Source: an uncultured Porphyromonadaceae bacterium (GTDB lineage: Bacteria > Bacteroidota > Bacteroidia > Bacteroidales > Muribaculaceae). Taken from it: DNA of 35,755 bases. The notes beneath the pieces are model-generated. The model searched no databases, was not told the DNA's origin, and was given only the letters and a program-made list of their open reading frames with translations. The stretch is taken from positions 1-35,755 of the forward strand of contig CABRGT010000013.1 in assembly GCA_902470475.1 (NCBI GenBank), written 5' to 3'. The position numbers were made by a program, and so were the translations under genes. Positions 1 through 8,867 of the stretch are shown piece by piece; the first letter of the stretch is position 1, and every line of letters starts with the position of its first letter.

Positions 1-1697
1 CGGCGCGCGCGGCACAGGTCGCACTTGCCGCAGGGACGCGCCGTCGGATCGCCGAAGTAGCGCAGCATGCGCTCCACGCGGCAGTTGCCGTCGCCGAACA
101 CATAGTCGCGCATGGCCTCCATGCGGCGCGTGGCCCGTTCGAGCTGGTCTTCGTAGACCGTCCGCGGTATCACCACGTGCCGCCCCTCCTCGCGGTTCGA
201 CGGGAAATAGACATACGGCAGAGTCCGCTTCGGTATATATTGAAGTACGCGCATGCGCGCGAGAAGCAGCAGCGCCTGGTAGATGTCCTCGGTCGAATAC
301 GATGTCAGGTACGACAGCCGCACTTCGTCGATCGGCACGAAATCAGCGAAAATGCCAGTATACGTGCGCAAAATAGCCTGCAGAATGGCGTCGGTGTCGG
401 GCGCCAGACGCAGCGAGTAAAAATCGCGGCGGTCCATGATCACCATCAGCCGCGAGCGGGCGTTGACATCGTCGCCGTATTCTATCACGCCCGACCGGGT
501 CAGGATCGACAGCGCCGCCGAAGCCGGCCTCGGCTGAAGCCCGTAGCGCTGACAGAAGCCCGTGAGATTGAACTCGAACGTGTGGTTGAAGCCCTCGCCC
601 ATGGCCACGTCAAGAAAGACGCACATCTTGTCGTAGACATCGCGGATATACGCCCGCGGCGGAAACGACTCGCTGATGCGGCGCTTGAGCAGTCCCTTGT
701 CGGCCTGGGCGGCGAGCAGCACCGCATACGATTCCAGGCCGTCGCGACCGCATCGCCCCGCCTCCTGATAATACTCCTCGAGCGACTGCGGCACGTCGTA
801 ATGCACCACCACCCGCACATCGGGCTTGTCGATGCCCATGCCGAAGGCATTCGTGGCCACCATCACGCGCTTGTGTCCATCCATCCAGGCATCCTGCCGC
901 GCCTCCTTCTCCTCCGGAGCCAGCCCGGCATGGTAGAAATCCGCGCTGATGCCCCGCTGCTCCAGCATGGCGGCTATGGCAGACGTGCGACGTCGCGAGC
1001 GTACATAGACGATAGCCGGACCGCGCGTGCCGCGGAGTACCTGCTCGAGCATCTCGTCCTTAGCCTCGGTGCGGCGCACGATGTAGCTCAGATTGTCGCG
1101 CGAGAAACTTTTGGAAAACACAGCCGGCGCCCGCATCCCGAGCTTGTCGGCTATGTCGGCCACAACCTGAGGCGTGGCCGTAGCAGTCAGAGCCAGCACC
1201 GGAACGTCGGGGAACGTGTGCCGCAGATCGGCTATCCTCAGATACGATGGCCGGAAGTCATAGCCCCACTGGGATATGCAGTGAGCCTCGTCCACCACTA
1301 TCAGACTGACCGGCAGCGATGCGATCGAGGCAACGAAATCGCTCCTCGACAGCTTCTCCGGCGACAGGTACAGCAACTTGGTCTTGCCCAGAAACAGCCG
1401 CTCCATGGCCACGCCGGCCTCATGCCTGCTCATGCCCGAATGCATGCATGCCGCCGGGACGTCGCGCCGCCGGAGGTTGTCGACCTGATCCTTCATCAGC
1501 GAAATCAGCGGTGTCACCACCAGCGTCACTCCGTCGAGCATCAGCGCCGGTACCTGGAACGTCACCGACTTGCCGCCGCCCGTAGGCAGCAGTCCTATGG
1601 TGTCGGAGCCGCCGAGCACCGAGCCGATGATCTCGCGCTGGCACTCGCGGAAGCTGCCGTAGCCCCAGTAACGCTCGAGTACGTCCTCCGGCGTCAT
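1..1697 (-). CDS. recQ: ATP-dependent DNA helicase RecQ (3' end cut by window edge)
   Basis: RecQ is a superfamily 2 3'-5' DNA helicase used in recombination and repair. The minus-strand frame from the ATG at 1697-1695 stays open to the window edge, giving about 565 residues. Visible motifs are the Walker A region LLPTGGGKS (about residues 36-44), DEAH followed by CISQWGYDFRP (about 136-150), TATATP (about 171-176), and the late helicase motif QEAGRCGRDG. The zinc-binding cysteines (CRVERMLRYFGDP, then CGKCDLC) lie at the very end of the visible part, so the winged-helix and any HRDC domain are outside the window. The start lies one base after the recJ stop (TGACATG), which suggests translational coupling in a recJ-recQ operon. 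Everything upstream of the zinc site is intact. Confidence 0.96.
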   Translation of the reverse strand, partial: MTPEDVLERYWGYGSFRECQREIIGSVLGGSDTIGLLPTGGGKSVTFQVPALMLDGVTLVVTPLISLMKDQVDNLRRRDVPAACMHSGMSRHEAGVAMERLFLGKTKLLYLSPEKLSRSDFVASIASLPVSLIVVDEAHCISQWGYDFRPSYLRIADLRHTFPDVPVLALTATATPQVVADIADKLGMRAPAVFSKSFSRDNLSYIVRRTEAKDEMLEQVLRGTRGPAIVYVRSRRRTSAIAAMLEQRGISADFYHAGLAPEEKEARQDAWMDGHKRVMVATNAFGMGIDKPDVRVVVHYDVPQSLEEYYQEAGRCGRDGLESYAVLLAAQADKGLLKRRISESFPPRAYIRDVYDKMCVFLDVAMGEGFNHTFEFNLTGFCQRYGLQPRPASAALSILTRSGVIEYGDDVNARSRLMVIMDRRDFYSLRLAPDTDAILQAILRTYTGIFADFVPIDEVRLSYLTSYSTEDIYQALLLLARMRVLQYIPKRTLPYVYFPSNREEGRHVVIPRTVYEDQLERATRRMEAMRDYVFGDGNCRVERMLRYFGDPTARPCGKCDLCRAR

Positions 1698-1698
1698 G

Positions 1699-3441
1699 TC
1701 ATTCCGTCTCGTCGGAAATACGGATCTGCTTCACAAGCAGCTGTAGCGACGAGCTCGCATTGTGATGCTTGTTCTCCTCGATGGTATAGCAGATGTTGAA
1801 CGGCTTGCCGGCATGTATGTAGTCGAAATACCGCGCCATGTTGAAGGCGATGCCGTTGATCACCTTCCCCGACGTATCGTCGACCAATTCGAGTTTGATG
1901 TGCTCCAGATGCTTGCCCACGAGCATGCTGGTACCGAAATCCTTGACGTTGCGGGTGCAGAATGTAGGCTTCTGGTTGCCCGGACCGAAAGGATTGAAAA
2001 GCCGCAGGGTCGAGATCAGCTCGGGCGTGATCTGGGCGAATGTCATGAACGCATCGATATCGATCACCGGAGTCTGCTGCTCGGGCAGTATATGCTCGGC
2101 CACATACTCCTCGAAGCGGCGCGTGAATTCCGGAATATTTTCCTCCTTAAGCGACAGGCCCACGGCATACGGATGGCCGCCGAAATTCTCGAGCAGATCG
2201 CGCGCGGAGTCCACGGCCTTGTAGATATCGAAACCCTGAACTGAACGCGACGAACCCGTGGCCAGACCGTTGGCGAACGTCAGCACTACGGACGGTTTGT
2301 AGTAAAGCTCGGTCAGACGCGAGGCCACTATGCCGATGATACCCTTGTGCCAGTCCTTGTTGTAGATCACGATGGATTTCTTAGGCGAATACATCTCGCC
2401 GCGGGCCTCGAGTATGGCGTTGGCCTCGTCGGTGATGCGCTTGTCGAGTTCCTTGCGGTCCTTGTTGTACTGGTCTATGGCGAGACTCTTTGCCGCCGCG
2501 TCCTTGGAGTCGCGGGCCACGAGCAGCTCAACGGCCTCGCGGCCGCTCTGCATGCGGCCCGACGCATTGATGCGCGGCCCGATCTTGAAGATGACATCGG
2601 TGATGGATATTTCCTTTCCGCCCAGTCCGCACGTGCGGATAATGGCACGCAGACCCAGATTCGGATTGGTATTGAGCCGCTTCAGCCCCATATAGGCCAT
2701 CACGCGGTTCTCGCCCACCATCGGCACGATATCGGCCGCTATACTGACCGCCACCAGGTCGAGCATGCACTCGAGCTCGGCCGTTCCGATGCCGTTCGAT
2801 ATCGAGAACGCCTGCATCAGTTTGTACCCTACCCCGCAGCCCGACAGATGCCGGCACGGATACGTCGATCCTTCGAGTTTCGGATTGAGTATGGCAACGG
2901 CCGGAGGCAACGTATCGTCGGGCACATGGTGGTCGCATATGATGAAGTCTATGCCCAGCCCGCGGGCATATTCGATTTCCTCGATGGCCTTGATGCCGCA
3001 GTCGAGTATTATGATGAGCTTTACGCCGTCGGCCGCGGCATTGTCTATGATCTGGCGCGAGATGCCGTAGCCCTCATCGTAGCGGGTCGGTATGTAGAAG
3101 TCAATCTCGGAGTAGAAGTTCTGCAGATAGCGGTAGACCAGCGCCACGGCTGTGGTGCCGTCCACGTCGTAGTCGCCGAATACGAGAATCTTTTCCTTCG
3201 AACCCATCGCACGGTTGATGCGGTCCACCGCCTTGTCCATGTCCGGCATCAGAAACGGGTCATGGAGGTCGCGCACAGAGGGATGGAAGAATTTCTCGGC
3301 TTTCTCGATCGAGGTGATGCCGCGCTGTACCAGCAGTTCGCACACCGGCGTGCAGTTGGCATAGCGGCGGGCGAGCTCACTCTCGAGCTTTTGCTCTTCC
3401 GATGTCAGAGGGAGATAGTTCCATTTGCTGTTGCTTGTCAT
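1699..3441 (-). CDS. recJ: Single-stranded-DNA-specific exonuclease RecJ
   Basis: RecJ is a 5'-3' single-strand exonuclease of the DHH phosphoesterase family, acting in RecF-pathway recombination and mismatch or base-excision repair. The 580-residue product shows the metal-binding signatures GDYDVDG (about 89-95), DCG (about 147-149) and DHH (about 170-172). A DHHA1-type region follows (GIIGIVASRL, then GGHPYAVGL), and then a C-terminal OB-like part. The length is normal for Bacteroidota RecJ. The chosen start (MTSNSKWNYLPLTSEEQ) fits the family but lies inside the preceding mscS-like gene, so the two overlap by 65 bases. recQ follows after one base. Placing RecJ directly before RecQ agrees with their known cooperation (nuclease plus helicase). 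Confidence 0.96.
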   Translation of the reverse strand: MTSNSKWNYLPLTSEEQKLESELARRYANCTPVCELLVQRGITSIEKAEKFFHPSVRDLHDPFLMPDMDKAVDRINRAMGSKEKILVFGDYDVDGTTAVALVYRYLQNFYSEIDFYIPTRYDEGYGISRQIIDNAAADGVKLIIILDCGIKAIEEIEYARGLGIDFIICDHHVPDDTLPPAVAILNPKLEGSTYPCRHLSGCGVGYKLMQAFSISNGIGTAELECMLDLVAVSIAADIVPMVGENRVMAYMGLKRLNTNPNLGLRAIIRTCGLGGKEISITDVIFKIGPRINASGRMQSGREAVELLVARDSKDAAAKSLAIDQYNKDRKELDKRITDEANAILEARGEMYSPKKSIVIYNKDWHKGIIGIVASRLTELYYKPSVVLTFANGLATGSSRSVQGFDIYKAVDSARDLLENFGGHPYAVGLSLKEENIPEFTRRFEEYVAEHILPEQQTPVIDIDAFMTFAQITPELISTLRLFNPFGPGNQKPTFCTRNVKDFGTSMLVGKHLEHIKLELVDDTSGKVINGIAFNMARYFDYIHAGKPFNICYTIEENKHHNASSSLQLLVKQIRISDETE

Positions 3442-4552
3442 ATGTTGTCTGTTTTATTTCATAGGATTGGCCGTCGGGCAGATGCACGTCGAGCTGCGGG
3501 AACGGGAAGCTGACGCCATACTCGGGCAGTTTCTTGTATATCTGCTCGTTGACGGCATAGTAGACGCCCCAGTAATCGGGCGTGCGTGTCCAGGCACGGA
3601 GTTTCAGTGTCACGGCGCTGTCGTCAAGTGAATCCACCACCACGGCAGGCGTGAAATCCGGACGCGGATGCAGCGCCTTGATCTGTTCCTCGCGGCGCTC
3701 CTTCCATTCCTCCACCTTCTCCTTGTGGCGGCTGAATATACGGCGGATGAACGACCGGCGGGTAGCCGTCTGTTGCTCCTCATTCCGTATTTCCTCGCAT
3801 TCGGGATCATCCTGTGCGGTTTCCTCATCTTCGCAGTCGGCCTTGAGCAGGCGCGGTTCGGCATCTACAATGGCCAGCAGGGCGCGGCGGGCGTCATCCA
3901 CGCTGTCGCCGTACGATATACCCACGGTCCAGTCCACACGACGGTAATTCTCGCGCGAGTAGTTATTGATAGAGCCGGTTGAAAGGCCGCCGTTCGGAAT
4001 CGTGATCGACTTGTTGTCGGGGGTGAGGATTATGGTGCTGAATATCTGTATTTCCTTGACTGTTCCGGCGAATCCCTGTGCCTCGATGTAGTCACCCACG
4101 CGGTAGGGTTTCAGAAGCAGGATAAGCACGCCGCCGGCAAAATTCTGGAGCGTGCCGCTCAGAGCCATACCGATTGCGACACCGGCGGAGGCGAATATCG
4201 CCAGGAACGACGAGGTCTCGATGCCGAGAATGCCGATCACCGTCACTATCAGTATGAAGTACAGTACGATCCGGATGAAACTCAGCACAAACGTGGCCAG
4301 CGAGTTGTCGACCCGGCGTCGCAACAATATGCCCGAAACCATCGTGTAGAGCTTGCGGATAATGAATTTGCCCGCATAGAACACTACGCCAGCGATGAGC
4401 AGGTTGATGGCCAGCGTCACCAGCCCGGCAATGAATTTGTCGAGCAGTTCGTCGAGCGGCAGAGATTTGAGCAGGCTCAGTTCGTTCTTCACCGACGGTA
4501 TCGAATCCGGCAGGGCCGGTATCACTTCTTGCAACAGGGGGATCAGTCTCAT
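3377..4552 (-). CDS. MscS-family mechanosensitive ion channel with charged insertion
   Basis: Small-conductance mechanosensitive channels open under membrane tension and release solutes during hypo-osmotic shock. The 391-residue protein has transmembrane segments at about 42-66 and 88-110. The pore helix follows at about 112-140 (alanine/glycine-rich: ASAGVAIGMALSGTLQNFAGG), then the typical MscS beta domain (YRVGDYIEAQGFAGTVKEI, PNGGLS). The C-terminal alpha/beta domain is interrupted by a strongly charged stretch of about 60 residues (about 238-297, many E, D, K and R), after which family sequence resumes (YGVSFPFPQLDVHL). The start is 5 bases after the upstream peptidase gene, and the end overlaps recJ by 65 bases, so it is the second gene of the recJ-recQ operon. 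Channel assignment is firm; the effect of the insertion is unknown. Confidence 0.92.
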   Translation of the reverse strand: MRLIPLLQEVIPALPDSIPSVKNELSLLKSLPLDELLDKFIAGLVTLAINLLIAGVVFYAGKFIIRKLYTMVSGILLRRRVDNSLATFVLSFIRIVLYFILIVTVIGILGIETSSFLAIFASAGVAIGMALSGTLQNFAGGVLILLLKPYRVGDYIEAQGFAGTVKEIQIFSTIILTPDNKSITIPNGGLSTGSINNYSRENYRRVDWTVGISYGDSVDDARRALLAIVDAEPRLLKADCEDEETAQDDPECEEIRNEEQQTATRRSFIRRIFSRHKEKVEEWKERREEQIKALHPRPDFTPAVVVDSLDDSAVTLKLRAWTRTPDYWGVYYAVNEQIYKKLPEYGVSFPFPQLDVHLPDGQSYEIKQTTYDKQQQMELSPSDIGRAKARE

Positions 4553-4557
4553 TGAAT

Positions 4558-5757
4558 TCAGTTGGTTTTAAATCGTGGCGCTACTACATTCTGCGTCCAT
4601 TCCAGACGGTCGTAGCCTTTTATCGGCAGATCCTCGGCGCGCGTCACCACGCGCGTCGACAGCCCCGATACATTGTACATGGTCCAGTCGTTCCATAGAC
4701 GGTCGGTCGAGGCCTTGTAGATCACTGTCGACCCGAGGGCCGACTCGAACTCGGCGAAAAGCGCTCCGTCAAGATCCGCACGCACGTGCAGAGCCGTCAC
4801 ATACTCGCCGAAATCGAGATAATAGCCCTGCGACACACGGTCAGAACCGTAATAGTTCGTAACCGGACGCAACGGATGCGACGGATCGGTCAATATATAT
4901 ATTGCGCGCGTCGCTTCGGCCAGACGCTCCAGCGAGCGGGTGTCTACCACGGTCATGGTGGCCGTGCGGTCGACTGGATCGGATTTCGACTGATACAGTT
5001 CGAACGTATTCTGCGCGGCACGCACGATATTGTCGGGTCCGCCGGCAGCCAGCAGGCCGAGATTCCGGTCGTAGGGCATGCCGTCGCGCGGCAGTTCCGA
5101 CGGGCTCGACACGATGTAGCGCGCGCAGTCGCGCAGCTCGTACATCACCTCGACACCGCCCATCAGGCAACAGTCAAAATAGATATACTCCAGATTCTCG
5201 TCCTCGAGCACATGGCGCAAAGTGGTGGTGTTCATGGTGCGGCCGCCATGCTGCCCGTACGACAGCGGGGCTACAGCCGGAGCGTCGGCACGCGCTGCCA
5301 CAAAATCCTCGGCCCCGTCCTCGAGCCAGCCCGAGGCGTGGCTCCACAGCACTATGCCGTAGTTTTCGGCCGGAGCGATGCGCTTCACATCGGCGATCAC
5401 CTGCTGCATCACGGCAGCATCCGTGGCGTACACAGCCCCGTAGTTCTTAAGTTCCTTAAGGCCCGAAGCAGTCAGTTCAAGCAGGCGGTTGCCCTTGTAG
5501 GTCGAATGAAACACCAGCCAGCGGTTGCTGCCCAGATCGCCGCGCCGCGCCGCGAGTACCATTTCATCAAGGTCAAGCGAATCGGCCTTGCTCACACCCT
5601 GCGCCGGATAGGCTGTGCCGAGGCTGTTGGCGGCCACCATATAGACCAGCGTGGCGTGCTCCGCAGGCTGGCCGGGCACATCCGGCCGGTCTCCGCCGCA
5701 CGATGCAGCTGCCACAGACAGCAGCACGGTTATCAGGTATATGGCGATTTTCTTCAT
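4558..5757 (-). CDS. Clostripain-family (C11) cysteine peptidase, lipoprotein
   Basis: C11 peptidases are cysteine proteases, usually arginine-specific, often exported in gut Bacteroidales. From the ATG at 5757 the product is 399 residues and begins with a lipoprotein signal (MKKIAIYL to AAASC, lipid-attached Cys about 20), so it is probably anchored in the envelope. The catalytic pair is recognisable: His in LWSHASGW (about 140) and Cys in YIYFDCCLMGG (about 196-197). The frame is open six codons further upstream (to 5775), but the downstream ATG gives the better signal peptide. It is the first gene of an operon with the MscS-type channel (5-base gap), recJ and recQ; the association is unlikely to be functional. 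Substrate specificity is not visible. Confidence 0.9.
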   Translation of the reverse strand: MKKIAIYLITVLLSVAAASCGGDRPDVPGQPAEHATLVYMVAANSLGTAYPAQGVSKADSLDLDEMVLAARRGDLGSNRWLVFHSTYKGNRLLELTASGLKELKNYGAVYATDAAVMQQVIADVKRIAPAENYGIVLWSHASGWLEDGAEDFVAARADAPAVAPLSYGQHGGRTMNTTTLRHVLEDENLEYIYFDCCLMGGVEVMYELRDCARYIVSSPSELPRDGMPYDRNLGLLAAGGPDNIVRAAQNTFELYQSKSDPVDRTATMTVVDTRSLERLAEATRAIYILTDPSHPLRPVTNYYGSDRVSQGYYLDFGEYVTALHVRADLDGALFAEFESALGSTVIYKASTDRLWNDWTMYNVSGLSTRVVTRAEDLPIKGYDRLEWTQNVVAPRFKTN

Positions 5758-5798
5758 TCTCATTTCTATAATCATGACAATCCTGCCGGACTGACTTG

Positions 5799-5806
5799 CA
5801 AAGATA
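5799..5806 (-). promoter_or_regulatory. -7 element of promoter for the peptidase-mscS-recJ-recQ operon
   Basis: Read on the minus strand this is TATCTTTG, an exact match to the Bacteroidota -7 box TAnnTTTG, about 42 bases before the ATG at 5757. No exact TTTG is found at the expected -33 distance, so only half of the consensus is met. Confidence 0.55.
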
Positions 5807-6079
5807 CGAATTTCCGACTGCTTTTCTATCCCCCTTAACCTTTTTTTGCGCTAAGTTTGCTGCAAGCGACTCACTCAAGCGACTCGCTCGCAGCACGCGG
5901 CGAGTTACAGGTTTTGACTCGGTAAAAACAAATTACGGCATATTATTTGCAAGCAAAGTGACAAACCGATTAGGCTCTGAAAAGAATTATTGGCCACTTT
6001 AAAAATAAAGCTGTCTTACCTACGGAGGGGTAAAAAAACAAATTTACAGCGGGATACGGTGTATGTCACCGAAATTTAA
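5807..6079. other. Intergenic region between the peptidase operon and the KilA-N gene
   Basis: No gene is seen. The left part holds a 9-bp direct repeat (AAGCGACTC at 5864-5872 and 5877-5885, 13-bp period) followed by a small GC-rich dyad. To the right the DNA turns distinctly AT-rich, in line with the KilA-N gene that follows and unlike the GC-rich operon on the left. No attachment-site duplication or terminal inverted repeat was recognised. Confidence 0.5.
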
Positions 6080-6087
6080 TAACTTTG
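6080..6087 (+). promoter_or_regulatory. -7 element of promoter for the KilA-N gene
   Basis: TAACTTTG matches the Bacteroidota -7 consensus TAnnTTTG and lies 28 bases before the ATG at 6116. The -33 TTTG is not present at the usual distance. The transcript leader would be about 20 bases. Confidence 0.5.
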
Positions 6088-6115
6088 CGTATGGCATACA
6101 GCCATATCACAAGCG

Positions 6116-6919
6116 ATGGCAAAAATCACAGTACAGAACACCGAGATAGCGGTTGTAAGATACAACGAGGAAGATTATATCAGCCTGACGGACATGGCTC
6201 GCAGCCAAATGCAAGAACATATAATCTTCCGCAGGTTGAGCCTTAAAAGCACCATCGAGTATCTCGGAGAATGGGAAATGCTCTATAATCCCGATTTTAA
6301 TTGTACCGAATTCGGTACAATTAAAAATGCCGCAGGAAGCAACAACTTTGTGCTTTCAGTAAAAACATGGCTTGAACGGACAAACGCCATAGGCATACGT
6401 TCAAAAGCCGGTCGTTATGGCGGCACATACGCACATCGGGATATAGCATACCATTTCGGAATGTGGATAAGTCCAAAATTTCAATTATTGCTCGTTAAAG
6501 AGTATCAGCGGTTAAAGACTGAGGAACAACGGTTGTTAGGATGGTCCGCAAAGCGCGAACTGTCGAAAATCAACTACCGCATACACACCGACGCGATAAA
6601 GCAGAACCTTATTCCGGTGGAGGTTACTCCGGCACAGGCGACCATGATTTATGCCAACGAAGCCGACGTGCTCAACGTGGCGATGTTCGGCGTAACGGCA
6701 AAGCAATGGCGCGACGCTAACCCCGACCTGAAAGGGAATATACGCGATTATGCCTCGATCAACGAACTTATTTGCCTGTCGAATATGGAAAATCTCAATG
6801 CGGTTTTCATTGAACAGGGAATGCCTCAAAGCAATAGGCTTGTGAAACTGAACCAAATAGCCATTCATCAGATGAGCGTATTGGAAAGTGGCGATAACGA
6901 GAGAAAATTACTGAAATAA
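6116..6919 (+). CDS. KilA-N domain DNA-binding protein
   Basis: The 267-residue protein has the KilA-N type N-terminal region seen in many phage and Bacteroidota proteins: ISLTDMARSQ at about 22-31, TEFGTIKN at about 64-71, then GRYGGTYAHRDIAYHFGMWISPKF at about 99-122. KilA-N is a predicted DNA-binding fold; its cellular role in Bacteroidota is not established. The C-terminal half (about 140-260) is not recognised. Base composition is clearly more AT-rich than the flanking genes, and the gene stands alone with its own putative promoter, which suggests acquisition by transfer (inference). A perfect 32-bp palindrome lies within the coding sequence at 6295-6326. No integrase, transposase or phage structural gene is next to it. 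Confidence 0.88.
   Translation: MAKITVQNTEIAVVRYNEEDYISLTDMARSQMQEHIIFRRLSLKSTIEYLGEWEMLYNPDFNCTEFGTIKNAAGSNNFVLSVKTWLERTNAIGIRSKAGRYGGTYAHRDIAYHFGMWISPKFQLLLVKEYQRLKTEEQRLLGWSAKRELSKINYRIHTDAIKQNLIPVEVTPAQATMIYANEADVLNVAMFGVTAKQWRDANPDLKGNIRDYASINELICLSNMENLNAVFIEQGMPQSNRLVKLNQIAIHQMSVLESGDNERKLLK
6295..6326. repeat. Perfect 32-bp palindrome inside the KilA-N gene
   Basis: Sixteen bases on each side of 6310/6311 are exact reverse complements with no loop; the centre is GAATTC. It encodes the conserved FNCTEFGTIKN stretch of the KilA-N domain. A palindrome with no spacer is more typical of a dimeric protein-binding site than of an RNA hairpin. Confidence 0.9.
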
Positions 6920-7180
6920 GATAAAAAAGTAGCAGAAAATATCGGTCTTGACAGTGCTTGCAATTTTGGCGATTGTGAATTATAGATTTTAATAATGATA
7001 CTATATATAATACGAATCGTGCTGCTTCTCTCCAAATCAAGCGCTATACTACCATAAAGATAATGCACACAATAATAGAAAACGTAACATCGTAGCCCAA
7101 TAGTACTTGGCGTCCTTACCACTTACCCGAGACCTTTTCGGCCCAAAATTTGTTATAATGATAAAAACACACTGCAAATC

Positions 7181-7546
7181 ATGGAAACTATCAAGCTTAA
7201 AAGAGTCTACAACGCGCCCGAGGCCGCCCCGGGCGACGGTTATCGGGTCTTCGTCGACCGTCTGTGGCCGAGAGGCGAATCAAAAGTGAACTTCCACTAC
7301 GACCTGTGGGCCAAGGATGTGGCGCCGTCGACCGAACTGCGCGAATGGTATCATGCCGACGAAGCCAACCGGTGGGACGAATTCGAACGTCGCTACCTGG
7401 CCGAGCTTGAGGCATCATCCGCCGCCCGACAGCTGCGCCGCAATCTCGAACTCCGTAATACCCCCGTCACGCTTCTCTACTCCTCGCGCGACACACTGCA
7501 CAACAACGCCGTCGTTTTGGCTAAATTCCTTGAAATGAAACAATGA
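7181..7546 (+). CDS. DUF488 family protein (YeaO-like)
   Basis: The 121-residue product matches the DUF488/YeaO type: it opens with IKLKRVYNAPE, has GYRVFVDRLWPRG (about 20-32), LWAKDVAPSTELREWYHAD (about 42-60), and ends with TLLYSSRDTLHNNAVVL. Members are small cytosolic proteins of unknown function, sometimes found near redox or stress genes. The stop is one base before the start of the NADH dehydrogenase gene, so the two are probably co-transcribed. The 261 bases upstream (6920-7180) are AT-rich and I find no full Bacteroidota promoter there. The start was chosen because it gives the family's usual N-terminus and length. Confidence 0.88.
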   Translation: METIKLKRVYNAPEAAPGDGYRVFVDRLWPRGESKVNFHYDLWAKDVAPSTELREWYHADEANRWDEFERRYLAELEASSAARQLRRNLELRNTPVTLLYSSRDTLHNNAVVLAKFLEMKQ

Positions 7547-7547
7547 C

Positions 7548-8867
7548 ATGACACAGACTGACGATAGAAAACGGCTTGTGATCATCGGCGGCGGATTCGG
7601 CGGTCTCGAAGTGGCCAAGCACATCGACAAGCGCAAATGGGACGTAAAACTCATCGACCGTAACAACTATCACAGCTTCCCGCCTCTTTTCTACCAGGTG
7701 GCTTCCGCCTCGCTCGAACCGGCGGCCATCTCTTTTCCGTTGCGCCGCGAGATGCGTCGCCGCAGTGTCCGCGGATGCCGATTCGACATGGGCCACGTCC
7801 GGGCCATCGACGTAGCTGCCAAACAGATAATCACCAATTACGGCAGCGTACCCTACGACAAGGTGATCATTGCTGCCGGAGCTGCCAACAATTTCTTCGG
7901 CAACACGGACATTCCCGAAAAGGTCTACACAATCAAGAGCGTCGGACAGGCGATCCGCTGCCGCAACGCCATTCTGTCGGCTCTTGAGCGAGCCGCGCTA
8001 TGCACCGATGCATCACTGCGCCGGGCGCTCCTCACATTCGTCGTGATCGGCGGAGGCCCCACCGGCGTAGAGATCGCTGGTGCGCTGGGCGAAATGAAAC
8101 GCGACATCGTGCGCCGCGACTATCCGCGCATATCGCCCGATGAAGTGCGCGTGGTGCTCTGCGAGGGCAACGACCGCCTGCTGCGCACCATGAGCGAGGC
8201 CTCATCGGCCGACGCACTGCGCGACCTCCGCAAGCTATGCGTCGACATTCGCCTCAGCACCACACTGACCGGCTACGACGGCATGACTGCCTCATTCGCC
8301 GACGGTTCGACTCTCGATACCGCCGTCATGATCTGGACTGCCGGCATCACCGGCGTACCGATCGAACTTCGCGGGACCGATATCAAGGCCGGACCCGGCG
8401 GACGCTTCGCCGTCGATGAATTCAACCGCGTCGAAGGCCTCGACGACGTGTATGCCATCGGCGACATCTGCGCCCATGCCGACAGCCGCTACCCACGCGG
8501 ATGCCCGCAGCTCGCCCAGCCGGCCATTCAGCAGGGGCGGCGTCTGGCCCGGAATCTCAACCGCCCCGACCGGGCCAGGCCGTTCGTCTACCGCGACAAG
8601 GGGACCATGGCCACGATCGGACGCAACTGCGCCGTTGTCGACATGCACGGCGTACACTTCGGCGGATGGTTCGCCTGGGTCACGTGGATGGCCGTACACC
8701 TGATCTCGCTTTTGGGCATGCGCAACAAAGTGATTGTATTCCTGAACTGGATGTGGAACTACTGGGGGCTGGCGACATCACTACGGATGATACTGCACGC
8801 GTCGCCGCTGCCGGCACTGTCCGTCAACGAAAAGATCAAAAAATACTGCAATGGCATCAAAGAATGA
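7548..8867 (+). CDS. ndh: Type II NADH:quinone oxidoreductase (NDH-2)
   Basis: This is a 439-residue FAD-dependent NAD(P)H dehydrogenase that would pass electrons from NADH to quinone without pumping protons. It has an N-terminal FAD-binding Rossmann motif VIIGGGFGGLE (about 11-21), a second dinucleotide motif for NADH, VVIGGGPTGVEIAG (about 165-178), and the FAD-contacting VYAIGDICA (about 301-309). The C-terminal part is hydrophobic and tryptophan-rich (WFAWVTWMAVHLISLL, then NWMWNYW), as expected for the membrane-attachment region of NDH-2. It starts one base after the DUF488 gene and overlaps the following acetyltransferase gene by 17 bases. NDH-2 is the best call; another member of the pyridine nucleotide-disulphide oxidoreductase family is possible. 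Confidence 0.9.
   Translation: MTQTDDRKRLVIIGGGFGGLEVAKHIDKRKWDVKLIDRNNYHSFPPLFYQVASASLEPAAISFPLRREMRRRSVRGCRFDMGHVRAIDVAAKQIITNYGSVPYDKVIIAAGAANNFFGNTDIPEKVYTIKSVGQAIRCRNAILSALERAALCTDASLRRALLTFVVIGGGPTGVEIAGALGEMKRDIVRRDYPRISPDEVRVVLCEGNDRLLRTMSEASSADALRDLRKLCVDIRLSTTLTGYDGMTASFADGSTLDTAVMIWTAGITGVPIELRGTDIKAGPGGRFAVDEFNRVEGLDDVYAIGDICAHADSRYPRGCPQLAQPAIQQGRRLARNLNRPDRARPFVYRDKGTMATIGRNCAVVDMHGVHFGGWFAWVTWMAVHLISLLGMRNKVIVFLNWMWNYWGLATSLRMILHASPLPALSVNEKIKKYCNGIKE

Noticed and set aside
177..1799. 540-codon plus-strand frame
   Set aside because: It runs opposite recQ and its product is a low-complexity H/R/Q-rich sequence; the minus strand shows all helicase motifs.
5864..5885. 9-bp direct repeat taken as an attachment site
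   Set aside because: The two copies lie 13 bases apart on the same side of the AT-rich island, so they do not flank an insertion.
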